A stretch of 6,578 nucleotides of DNA. Source: Hyphomicrobiales bacterium. Lineage in GTDB: Bacteria; Pseudomonadota; Alphaproteobacteria; Rhizobiales; S144-23. Below, piece after piece: positions 1 through 5,224 of this stretch; the stretch's first letter is position 1, and each line of letters begins with the position of its first letter. A program made the translations under genes and the position numbers. The stretch spans positions 1 to 6,578 of the forward strand of contig WGBL01000305.1 in NCBI GenBank assembly GCA_015494375.1, written 5' to 3'. Under the pieces are notes generated by a model. It searched no databases. It was not told the DNA's origin and saw only the letters and a program-made list of their open reading frames with translations.

Positions 1-426
1 GAGCCACACCGTTTGCGTGTCTTGCGTGCCGGGTGTGCTTTGCGCGCCGGGCGTGCGGGGCGAGCCGGGTGTGCCCGCTGCCACCTCAGCATCTCCCGAA
101 ACCTTGAGAGCATATTGCAGGCGAAACGGCACGCCCGTTCTATGGGCACCATCCCGCGCGCGCAGGCCAGCCAGCAGCGCACTCCGCCTCTGCGCGTCCT
201 CCGCGCGCAGTCGGGCCTGAAAGCGTCGGCCCGTGCTGAGTGTGGCGATCTCCGCGAGGCCGAGCACCGCGCCGGCGCCCGGTGCCCAGGTCAACGCATC
301 GCTTTCGAGGTTCCACGCAAAGCCCGTCGCAGCGAGTGAGGCAAAAAGACGCTCGAAATCGAAGGTCGTGGAGCGCTCAAACCCGATCACGCTCCTATTG
401 GCGTCTTTCCGCTCGGCAGGTGGCAT
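1..426 (-). CDS. N-terminal part of a PAS-domain signalling protein (3' end outside window)
   Basis: The minus strand is open without a stop from 441 to base 1. The first start is ATG at 426, and 142 codons are visible. Residues about 36-142 look like a PAS fold. The stretch FAWNLESDALTWAPG is followed by AVLGL, then TGRRFQARLRAED, and later a PFRLQY strand and a closing TVWL. This matches the pattern of N-terminal PAS modules in rhizobial GGDEF/EAL proteins, in which the last strand usually continues into an acidic pair and a GRW motif. Codons are strongly G/C-ending, as in real genes here. Residues 119-136 are an in-frame three-copy repeat (TPGSPR, TPGAQS, TPGTQD) lying in what should be a loop between two PAS strands. 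No strong Shine-Dalgarno is seen before ATG 426. A candidate intrinsic terminator ends 17 bases upstream. The PAS assignment is likely; an EAL or GGDEF output domain beyond the edge is only inferred. Confidence 0.75.
   Translation of the reverse strand, partial: MPPAERKDANRSVIGFERSTTFDFERLFASLAATGFAWNLESDALTWAPGAGAVLGLAEIATLSTGRRFQARLRAEDAQRRSALLAGLRARDGAHRTGVPFRLQYALKVSGDAEVAAGTPGSPRTPGAQSTPGTQDTQTVWL
19..72. repeat. 18-bp tandem repeat, three copies, in frame
   Basis: The core gccgggtgtg / gccgggcgtg / gccgggtgtg recurs at 28, 46 and 64 with an exact 18-bp period. Read on the minus strand it encodes six-residue units TPGSPR, TPGAQS and TPGTQD. A shorter TQT remnant follows at 10-18. Because 18 is a multiple of 3, copy-number change would keep the reading frame of the PAS gene. 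Confidence 0.75.
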
Positions 427-443
427 GTCTGCTACGTTTTCTT

Positions 444-468
444 AAAAAAGGTCCTGGACCAGAGACCT
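444..468 (-). terminator. Candidate Rho-independent terminator or leader attenuator
   Basis: On the minus strand AGGTC (468-464) pairs with GACCT (453-449). The loop segment TCTGGTCCAG forms a further CTGG/CCAG pairing above a one-base bulge, and a run of T ends at 444. Nothing comparable follows on the plus strand. It ends 17 bases upstream of the ATG of the PAS gene at 426. The nearest upstream minus-strand gene ends about 770 bp away. It could therefore end a small RNA or act as an attenuator for the PAS gene. The structure is read by eye, with no energy calculation. Confidence 0.5.
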
Positions 469-640
469 CTCACGATCGATGAAAAACGCGAACGGAAGCT
501 TGCTTGGCCACGACCCCGATGGCTGCAGCGCGCTGGTGACGGGGCAGCGGGGCACTGAAGGAGCCTGTGGCTCCCCTGCTTCTCAGGTGTTTTTCCCAAA
601 ATGCTAAATTAGAGCCCAAACGTTAAGAAGCAGCGAACAG

Positions 641-678
641 GCGGCACACCATCGGACATGCGGCACAGGATCGGACAC
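641..678. repeat. 19-bp tandem direct repeat, two copies
   Basis: The unit gcggcacaccatcggacat (641-659) is followed directly by gcggcacaggatcggacac (660-678), with 16 of 19 positions identical. Read on the minus strand, each unit begins with a GTCCGAT-like segment and carries GTGCCGC. Repeated sequences of this size and flavour occur at the ends of IS21-family elements, but no transposase is present, so origin from such an element is only a guess. Confidence 0.6.
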
Positions 679-968
679 GCCACCAACGCTATGCGAGGAG
701 TGGTGCCCCGCTTCTTGGTGCCTTGCTTAGTGGTGCGGGCACCTTATGTGCACCCCTGTTTGCGCCTGGGAGGGGTCGCCCCCCTCAGCCACACTGACCC
801 CCGCTCACCGACCCCCACTGCTGTCCGGTTGGATACCCAAGACCAACGTCCAAGTTGCTTGTTCGCACACCTTTTCGGGGGTTGTTCGCTCGAGTGGACA
901 CGGTCCGGTCTGCTTTCCGGTCTTGCTCCTCCGCTGCAGCTTTTCTCTGCGTCACTCCCGCCCCTTTC

Positions 969-1108
969 CGTCACTCCCGCGGAGGCGGGAGTCCAGTTCA
1001 TCGGTTCAATGCTGCGCGCCACAGCATTTCTTTCTTCGACATCAAAGCACTTTTGGCAATGCAATTGTGGCAATGCCGTAATGGATTCCCGCCTTCGCGG
1101 GAATGACG
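969..1108. repeat. REP-pair / MITE-like inverted repeat element, about 140 bp
   Basis: A GC-rich palindrome (core cccgcggaggcggga) at 969-995 is matched in inverted orientation at 1082-1108 (core tcccgccttcgcggga). Each 27-bp end reads inward as CGTCAyTCCCGCGrAGGCGG and then GArTCCA, with 3 differences between the two ends. The interior has a perfect 7-bp stem AATGCTG...CAGCATT (1008-1028) and a doubled ggcaatgc. Such paired REP palindromes are widely dispersed non-coding elements. A partial copy of the outer end (cgtcactcccg) also lies at 950-960, 19 bp before the left end. Confidence 0.75.
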
Positions 1109-1236
1109 TCGTAGCGAGCCGGCCACCGCCCGAGCAAGACCCCGGTGGGGCACCGGACAGCAGTGCACCGAGCGCAGAGCTTGCGCCTGCAAACGGCGCT
1201 CGAGCCCCAGCCCCTGCCTCGGGCCGAGGTCGCGGC

Positions 1237-1656
1237 TCAGGTGATGTCGTGACCGAAGCCGAAATCGCGCCGCGCGGTGCGAATGCCGATGATGGCGCCG
1301 GCAACCACGTCAATAGCCGTCATCAGCGTCAAAAGGAAGAAGATCGAGGTGGACGCCTTGGGCACGAGGAGAAATTCAACGATAAAGACGACGAACAGGA
1401 CCATGGAAAGGGCCTGGTCGGCAAGTGCGCCGCTGCGTGTGAACGTCGCCTTGATGAGCTCGATGCAAAGCAGAATGAGCCCCACCATGAGCAACAGGTC
1501 GCCGATGGTGAAAACCCACTCGCCGCCGTTGGGCATGGGCAGGCGAAAGAGCTCAGATACGAAAACGGTGTGCGGCTCCTCACCAGCGCCGAAAAAGACA
1601 ACGGCGTTGTAGATGATGAGAGCCAGAACGAGTGTTGGAATGGCCTTGATTGACAT
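1237..1656 (-). CDS. Small integral membrane protein, function unknown
   Basis: This is a complete 139-residue protein. ATG at 1656 is preceded by GGAG (1664-1667) with a 7-nt gap. Four hydrophobic helices are visible at about residues 7-24, 49-68, 82-99 and 103-125, so it should sit in the inner membrane. The segment between helices 1 and 2 (GEEPHTVFVSELFRLPMPNGGEW) is polar and carries several acidic residues. The loop between helices 2 and 3 contains KATFTRSGALADQ, and the C-terminus has an RTARRDFGFGHD tail. The charge distribution suggests that the loop between helices 2 and 3 and the C-terminus face the cytoplasm. I cannot name the family; it resembles uncharacterised conserved membrane proteins of Rhizobiales. 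It stands 277 bp downstream of rpmF and has no obvious terminator after its stop. Confidence 0.85.
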   Translation of the reverse strand: MSIKAIPTLVLALIIYNAVVFFGAGEEPHTVFVSELFRLPMPNGGEWVFTIGDLLLMVGLILLCIELIKATFTRSGALADQALSMVLFVVFIVEFLLVPKASTSIFFLLTLMTAIDVVAGAIIGIRTARRDFGFGHDIT

Positions 1657-1773
1657 TTGTTTTCTCCGCGGAACTTGCAGGGCGATCAGTCGAGCATTGC
1701 CAGTCGGCGTTGGCGAGGGCGACTGAGTGGAACGGTTGACAAGGAGCGCTGGCGCTCAAAGTGTCCGCGAGCG

Positions 1774-1801
1774 GGCGGGCGCCGAAAAGCTTTGGCCCGC
1801 C
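1774..1801. other. GC-rich inverted repeat between rpmF and the membrane-protein gene
   Basis: GGCGGGC (1774-1780) and GCCCGCC (1795-1801) form a perfect 7-bp stem around a 14-nt loop. No T-run follows on the minus strand, so it is not a standard intrinsic terminator for rpmF. It could be a transcript-stabilising hairpin or chance in GC-rich DNA. Confidence 0.35.
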
Positions 1802-1933
1802 GCAGCACGCGACACCAACGCAGCGGCGCAAAGGACGCGGGGCAGTCCATCTTGGGGCGGCCGCCCATTCGGCGCATCCGCCACGACACATTTGGAAAAG
1901 CCGCTGGCCGCCTCATCCCAAGAGGTTTCCGGA

Positions 1934-2119
1934 TCAGAACTCGTTCCGCGGCTCGAGGATCTGTCGACCGCGGTACTTGCCGCTCTTCAGATCGATATGA
2001 TGAGGCCGGCGCAGCTCGCCCGAATCCTTGTCCTCGACATAGGCAGGCGGCTTGAGCGCATCGGCAGAGCGACGGTTGCCCCGCTTCATCCGCGTCACTT
2101 TCTTTCTCGGCACGGCCAT
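1934..2119 (-). CDS. rpmF: 50S ribosomal protein L32
   Basis: This 61-residue protein begins [20 protein letters not shown] and continues with [20 protein letters not shown] and [14 protein letters not shown], the standard alphaproteobacterial L32 sequence. It is a basic component of the large ribosomal subunit near the peptidyl-transferase region. The two CxxC zinc-binding pairs found in some bacterial L32 proteins are absent, as is usual in this class, so it is the zinc-independent form. ATG at 2119 is preceded by GGGAG (2127-2131) with a 7-nt gap; a longer frame extends to 2281 but its extra residues are unlike L32. It appears to be a single transcription unit: no yceD-like (DUF177) gene precedes it and the next genes on both sides are more than 270 bp away. 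Confidence 0.96.
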   Translation of the reverse strand: MAVPRKKVTRMKRGNRRSADALKPPAYVEDKDSGELRRPHHIDLKSGKYRGRQILEPRNEF

Positions 2120-2594
2120 GGTTTGGCTCCCGGATTTCCCTTTGTTCTTGATGCCCTGTGCTTGATGGGTTGCTCTTGTCTCGTGGCTGGCGTGCGATGG
2201 GGGGTCGTCGGCGCCAGTCGAGCCACGGGCCGAGCGCCTTTCGGCCCGGTACGCTGGCAGGATCTGTCCACGAGCCGGCAAGGCCAGGTTCCCACAAGCG
2301 CCGAGCCTGCGCTCCCCAAGCCAGCAAGCCCGGCCTCTGGCAACCAGCAGGCTCAGCGAGGCCCAGCAGGCTCAGCGAGGCCCAGCAGGCCTAGTAGAGA
2401 CCGACCGTCCCGCAAACGTCGTCGGAACCCACAGCGCCGGTGCAGCCAATCACGCACCCCGGCGCCTTATACTGACTTCCACCCGGAAACGCCAGCCTCC
2501 AATTGTCACAGAAAATCGCGACATTTGTTTGCTTTGCTATTTGCTTTGCGTGCACGCTCGGCTGGCGACACACAGCCGCAGGCTCGCTCAGCGA
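2120..2594. other. 475-bp intergenic region between the PAS-GGDEF-EAL gene and rpmF
   Basis: No open frame here has family-like composition. It should hold the promoter of rpmF, but I see no clear -35/-10 pair. It contains the 19-bp tandem repeat at 2344-2390 and a 10-bp direct repeat tttgctttgc at 2528-2537 and 2540-2549, just past the end of the PAS-GGDEF-EAL gene. A 60-codon GTG frame (2391-2573, minus) is described among the rejected items. Confidence 0.5.
2344..2390. repeat. 19-bp tandem repeat, about 2.5 copies
   Basis: The unit ccagcaggctcagcgaggc occurs at 2344-2362 and 2363-2381 without mismatch and starts a third time at 2382-2390. It is non-coding and lies upstream of rpmF on the transcribed strand. 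The perfect identity of the first two copies suggests a recent slipped-strand duplication. Confidence 0.8.
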
Positions 2595-4445
2595 TCACGC
2601 CCCATCCCCCATCAGTGGGATGACGTTGTCGGAATCCAAAGGTGCGCGGCATGAGGCTTGCTCCTGAAACGCCGCGGTCGACTGTACGCGGAGCAGCTTG
2701 GCAAAATCGGCCGCCCTCAGGGGCCTTGCCAGCAAAAAGCCCTGCCCCTCATCGCAGCCGATCTCTCGGAGCGCCTTGAGCTGCTCGCTCGATTCGACGC
2801 CTTCGGCAAGGACCTGCATGTTCATGGCATGGCCGAGCTTGGTGACCATGTGAACGATGGCGTGGTCGGCCTGGCAACGCAGCATCTCGCGCACAAAGGA
2901 GCGATGAATCTTGAGCTTGTCCACAGGCAGGCGCTTGAGGCGATCGAGTGAGGAATAGCCGGTGCCGAAGTCGCCGATCGAGAGATGCGCCCCCCGCGCC
3001 TTGAGGGCGGCAAGAGCCTCGGCGATGTCATCCATCGTCTCCTGGCGAAAGGCGCCCTCGGTGATTTCGAGCTCGAGTTGCGAGAGCGGCACGGCCCACT
3101 TCGCGGCGGTCTCTTCGAGATACGAGACGAAATCCGGCTGTTGGAGCTCTATGACCGAGGTGTTGATGGCGATTGAGGCGCAATCGAGCCCTGACCGGTT
3201 CCAGTCGGCGATCTGACGGCAGACGCGCTCGAAAATCCATTTGCCGAGCGGCACGATGAGGCCCGAGGATTCCGCCACCGAGATAAAGCTTGCTGGCGCG
3301 ATCCAGCCCTTTTCCGGATGATGCCAGCGCAAGAGGGCCTCAGCGCCGCTCAATGCCCCGGTCTTGAGGTCGAATTGGGCCTGATAAAAGAGCGTCAATG
3401 CGTCCTGTTCGAGTGCCTCGCGCAGCTCGGTCTCGATCTCGTTGAAACGCTCGGCCTTGATCCGCAGCGAGGCGTTGTAGCACTGCCAATTACCCCGTCC
3501 CTGTTCCTTTGCGTAGTAGAGCGCAAGATCGGCGTTCTTCAAGAGCTCCTGCGCCTCGTTCTCATCGAAGGGGAAGATCGTGACACCGACACTGCAACCC
3601 GTATAGATGTTGCGGCCGTTGATCGAGAAGGGGTGCGCAAGCGCCCGCGTAATCGCCTCGGCGACGCAATGGATCTCATCGACATTGTCGCAATCGGTGA
3701 CGAGGACGGCAAACTCGTCGCCTCCCAAGCGTGCCAAGAGGTCTTTCTTGGCAATCATGCTGCCGATCCGCTCGGCAACCGCCTGCAAGAGCTGATCGCC
3801 CACCGCATGACCGAGGGTGTCGTTCACGGACTTGAAGCGGTCAAGGTCGAGCAGGAGCAGGCCCAACAGCCGCTTCCTTCGTCGCGTCGTCTCGATTTGC
3901 CGCTCGAGCTCATCGAGGAAAAAGGCACGATTGGCAAGCCCCGTGAGGGCATCGTGGCAGGCGACATAGCGCAATGCCTGCCCCTCCGATCTCTGCTTGG
4001 TGAGATCATGCACCACCACGAAGTACATCGCCTCCCCGGCCATCGGGATCGGAGCGATGGAAAGCTCACAAGCCAATCCCGTTCCGTCGGGACGACGCGC
4101 AACCACCTCAAGACGGCTCTCGCGATCGAGGCTCACACGCGGCCAATCGTCCTCGCCAAGCTCGAACAGCTCGAAAAGCGAGCACTTGTGGAAATCGCTT
4201 TCGTTCCAGCGAAACAGCTTGAGGGCGGCGGTGTTGAAAAAAGCGACATTGGCGTGCTCATCGACGATGAGTACACCATCGAGAATGGTATCGAGAATGC
4301 CATAGAGCTGCGCGCAAAGGCGCGCAAACGATCCCTTCATCGCATGCCCGAGTTCCTGTGCGCGCCCTGCCGCTTGCCGACACCCGCACCCATCAAGCGT
4401 CTCGCGTTTCCGGCTCGGTTCCATAGCAATTGCGCTTTCAGCCAA
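2595..4445 (-). CDS. PAS-GGDEF-EAL cyclic-di-GMP signalling protein
   Basis: With the TTG start at 4445 it has 616 residues. Domains are PAS (about 46-153), GGDEF (about 159-322) and EAL (about 335-585), with no membrane helix or signal peptide, so it is a cytosolic c-di-GMP enzyme or sensor. The GGDEF half looks active: LDLDRFKSVND with metal Asp and substrate Asn, and an intact GGDEF at 241-245. Its product-inhibition site is AKKD rather than RxxD. The EAL half keeps EAL (369-371), Asn428, LELEITE, Lys512, AEGVE and EGQG, but the DDFGTGYSS motif reads GDFGTGYSS (Gly491) and the KIDRSF motif reads KIHRSF (His514), losing two conserved acidic residues. Phosphodiesterase activity is therefore doubtful. 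TTG at 4445 has GGGGAGG nine bases upstream; alternatives are TTG at 4487 (no Shine-Dalgarno, inside the likely promoter) and ATG at 4424. The gene follows cpdR by 213 bp, and the domain order is that of Caulobacter PdeA. Confidence 0.95.
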   Translation of the reverse strand: MAESAIAMEPSRKRETLDGCGCRQAAGRAQELGHAMKGSFARLCAQLYGILDTILDGVLIVDEHANVAFFNTAALKLFRWNESDFHKCSLFELFELGEDDWPRVSLDRESRLEVVARRPDGTGLACELSIAPIPMAGEAMYFVVVHDLTKQRSEGQALRYVACHDALTGLANRAFFLDELERQIETTRRRKRLLGLLLLDLDRFKSVNDTLGHAVGDQLLQAVAERIGSMIAKKDLLARLGGDEFAVLVTDCDNVDEIHCVAEAITRALAHPFSINGRNIYTGCSVGVTIFPFDENEAQELLKNADLALYYAKEQGRGNWQCYNASLRIKAERFNEIETELREALEQDALTLFYQAQFDLKTGALSGAEALLRWHHPEKGWIAPASFISVAESSGLIVPLGKWIFERVCRQIADWNRSGLDCASIAINTSVIELQQPDFVSYLEETAAKWAVPLSQLELEITEGAFRQETMDDIAEALAALKARGAHLSIGDFGTGYSSLDRLKRLPVDKLKIHRSFVREMLRCQADHAIVHMVTKLGHAMNMQVLAEGVESSEQLKALREIGCDEGQGFLLARPLRAADFAKLLRVQSTAAFQEQASCRAPLDSDNVIPLMGDGA

Positions 4446-4454
4446 CTCTTTTCG

Positions 4455-4461
4455 CCTCCCC
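4455..4461 (-). promoter_or_regulatory. Strong Shine-Dalgarno that selects the TTG start at 4445
   Basis: GGGGAGG on the minus strand lies nine bases before TTG 4445. The in-frame TTG at 4487 lies upstream of this site, and ATG 4424 is about 30 bases downstream of it, so TTG 4445 fits best. Confidence 0.65.
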
Positions 4462-4487
4462 TGATGAAAAAGAGAGTTAGCAGGCAA

Positions 4488-4515
4488 ACCATAATGTTTG
4501 GCAAACGGCCGACAA
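4488..4515 (-). promoter_or_regulatory. Candidate sigma-70-type promoter for the PAS-GGDEF-EAL gene
   Basis: TTGTCG (4515-4510) and TATGGT (4493-4488) are separated by 16 bases on the minus strand. A start of transcription near 4481 would give a leader of about 36 bases before TTG 4445. A heptamer GTTTGCC is repeated across the spacer and -10 region. The match to consensus is modest and read by eye. Confidence 0.35.
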
Positions 4516-4658
4516 GAACAGGCGCGGCACTGAGCCGAAGCCCGATCGCGGCTCCGAGCAACTCATTTGCGCATCTTGTGGCGTTTGTGGATTGTGTGGT
4601 TGTGGGGCGTGAACAAAGTGAACGGGTTGCCGTCAGCTCTCTCGCCGGCACTCAGCCC

Positions 4659-5018
4659 TCAGGCGGCCAGGACGCGATCCACCTCGGTCACGAGCTGGCG
4701 CAAATGGAAGGGCTTGGAGAGGACGGTTGCGGCCCTTTCCCGCGTGCCCTCGGTGTTGAGGGTGACGGCGGCGAAACCGGTGATGAACATGATCTTGATA
4801 TCGGGGTCGAGCTGGCTGGCACGCCGCGCTAGCTCGATGCCGTCCATCTCGGGCATGACGATGTCGGTCAGCAGCAGTGTAAACGGCTCTTCCTTCAGTC
4901 GCTCGTAGGCCTCGGCGCCATTGGCAAAGGCGATGACGGCATAGCCGGCGCGCTCGAGCGCACCGACAAGGAAACGCCGCAGCGAATGATCATCCTCGGC
5001 CAGGAGAATGCGCTGCAT
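4659..5018 (-). CDS. cpdR: CpdR-type single-domain response regulator
   Basis: This 119-residue receiver domain has no output domain. The acidic pocket is Glu8-Asp9-Asp10 in RILLAEDD, the phospho-acceptor is Asp52 in LLLTDIVMPEMDGIELARRA, and Thr80 and Lys102 complete the active site. The signature stretches IVMPEMDGIELARRA, IKIMFITGFAAVTLN and VLSKPFHLRQLV closely match alphaproteobacterial CpdR. In Caulobacter, unphosphorylated CpdR primes ClpXP to degrade PdeA and other substrates, while phosphorylation through CckA-ChpT switches this off. It ends in Leu-Ala-Ala; in Caulobacter the C-terminal alanines make CpdR itself a ClpXP substrate. Start 5018 was chosen because family members begin at M-x-RILLAEDD. 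In-frame ATG at 5048, with GAGG twelve bases upstream, would add ten residues. Both ribosome sites are weak. Confidence 0.93.
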   Translation of the reverse strand: MQRILLAEDDHSLRRFLVGALERAGYAVIAFANGAEAYERLKEEPFTLLLTDIVMPEMDGIELARRASQLDPDIKIMFITGFAAVTLNTEGTRERAATVLSKPFHLRQLVTEVDRVLAA

Positions 5019-5081
5019 GTGACGCTCAACAGACTGACTCTGGGACATGGGGAAACCAAACCTCAAGGAACGTACTGGATA

Positions 5082-5145
5082 CTCTTAAGTTAGAGGGCCG
5101 GTGCCAGAGAAATCTGGCCCAATTTGGGTAAAGGACCGGTAAAGG
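5082..5145. promoter_or_regulatory. Structured intergenic region upstream of cpdR
   Basis: This short stretch before cpdR holds several ordered elements. An inverted CTCT...AGAG lies around CTTAAG (5082-5095). A perfect hairpin GCCAGA-GAAA-TCTGGC with a GNRA-type loop on the plus strand lies at 5103-5118. A palindrome CCCAAATTGGG lies at 5118-5128 (minus reading). Two copies of CCTTTACC lie at 5145-5138 and 5134-5127, spaced 11 bp, about one helical turn, as expected of a protein-binding operator. No T-run follows the hairpin, so it is not a standard terminator for the hydrolase gene. A role in cpdR control is inferred from position. Confidence 0.4.
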
Positions 5146-5224
5146 CTTGCCTCGGCCCGGACAAATGCCGCCAGCGGTTAATCGAGAACGGCGGGCGGGC
5201 CGATTGAGCCGCCCATCTGCTCAC

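Larger units (their letters stand above)
469..1236. other. Long intergenic stretch with repeats, no convincing gene
   Basis: Open frames exist here on both strands, but none has family-like composition or a plausible ribosome site. The minus frame at 744-1313 contains FPRRRES and TPASAGVTE, which are typical spurious translations of REP-type palindromes. The stretch holds a perfect GGAGCC-TGT-GGCTCC hairpin at 560-574, a 19-bp direct repeat, an imperfect inverted pair at 702-743 (ggtgccccgc against gcgggcacc), a REP-like inverted pair, and a CCGGTG-GGG-CACCGG hairpin at 1142-1156. It looks like a site where mobile or repetitive DNA has accumulated. Confidence 0.6.

Noticed and set aside
560..594. 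Plus-strand terminator: GGAGCC-TGT-GGCTCC hairpin with a T-run at 590-594
   Set aside because: The T-run is 15 bases past the stem and there is no plus-strand gene to terminate; kept only as a hairpin in the region description.
1217..1229. Hairpin cctcgggccgagg just past the membrane-protein stop as its terminator
   Set aside because: The stem is short with a tiny loop and no T-run follows on the minus strand.
744..1313. Minus-strand open frame of 189 codons
   Set aside because: It contains FPRRRES and TPASAGVTE, typical translations of REP palindromes, and overlaps the end of the membrane-protein gene.
658..1653. Plus-strand open frame of 331 codons
   Set aside because: Its second half is antisense to the four-helix membrane protein, which has a good ribosome site, and its first half crosses the REP-like element.
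1686..2327. Minus-strand open frame of 213 codons overlapping rpmF
   Set aside because: It runs out of frame across the unmistakable L32 gene and is dominated by Arg, Pro and Ala without motifs.
2344..2390. CRISPR-like repeat array
   Set aside because: The 19-bp units are directly abutting with no spacers, so this is a simple tandem repeat.
2391..2573. 60-codon minus-strand frame with a GTG start and four cysteines in its second half
   Set aside because: No Shine-Dalgarno, no recognised family, and it spans the short repeats of the intergenic region; too weak to call, though conservation could revive it.
3318..4832. Long plus-strand open frame (504 codons) opposite the PAS-GGDEF-EAL gene and cpdR
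   Set aside because: It is antisense to well-recognised genes and owes its length to their codon bias; it has no family-like motifs.
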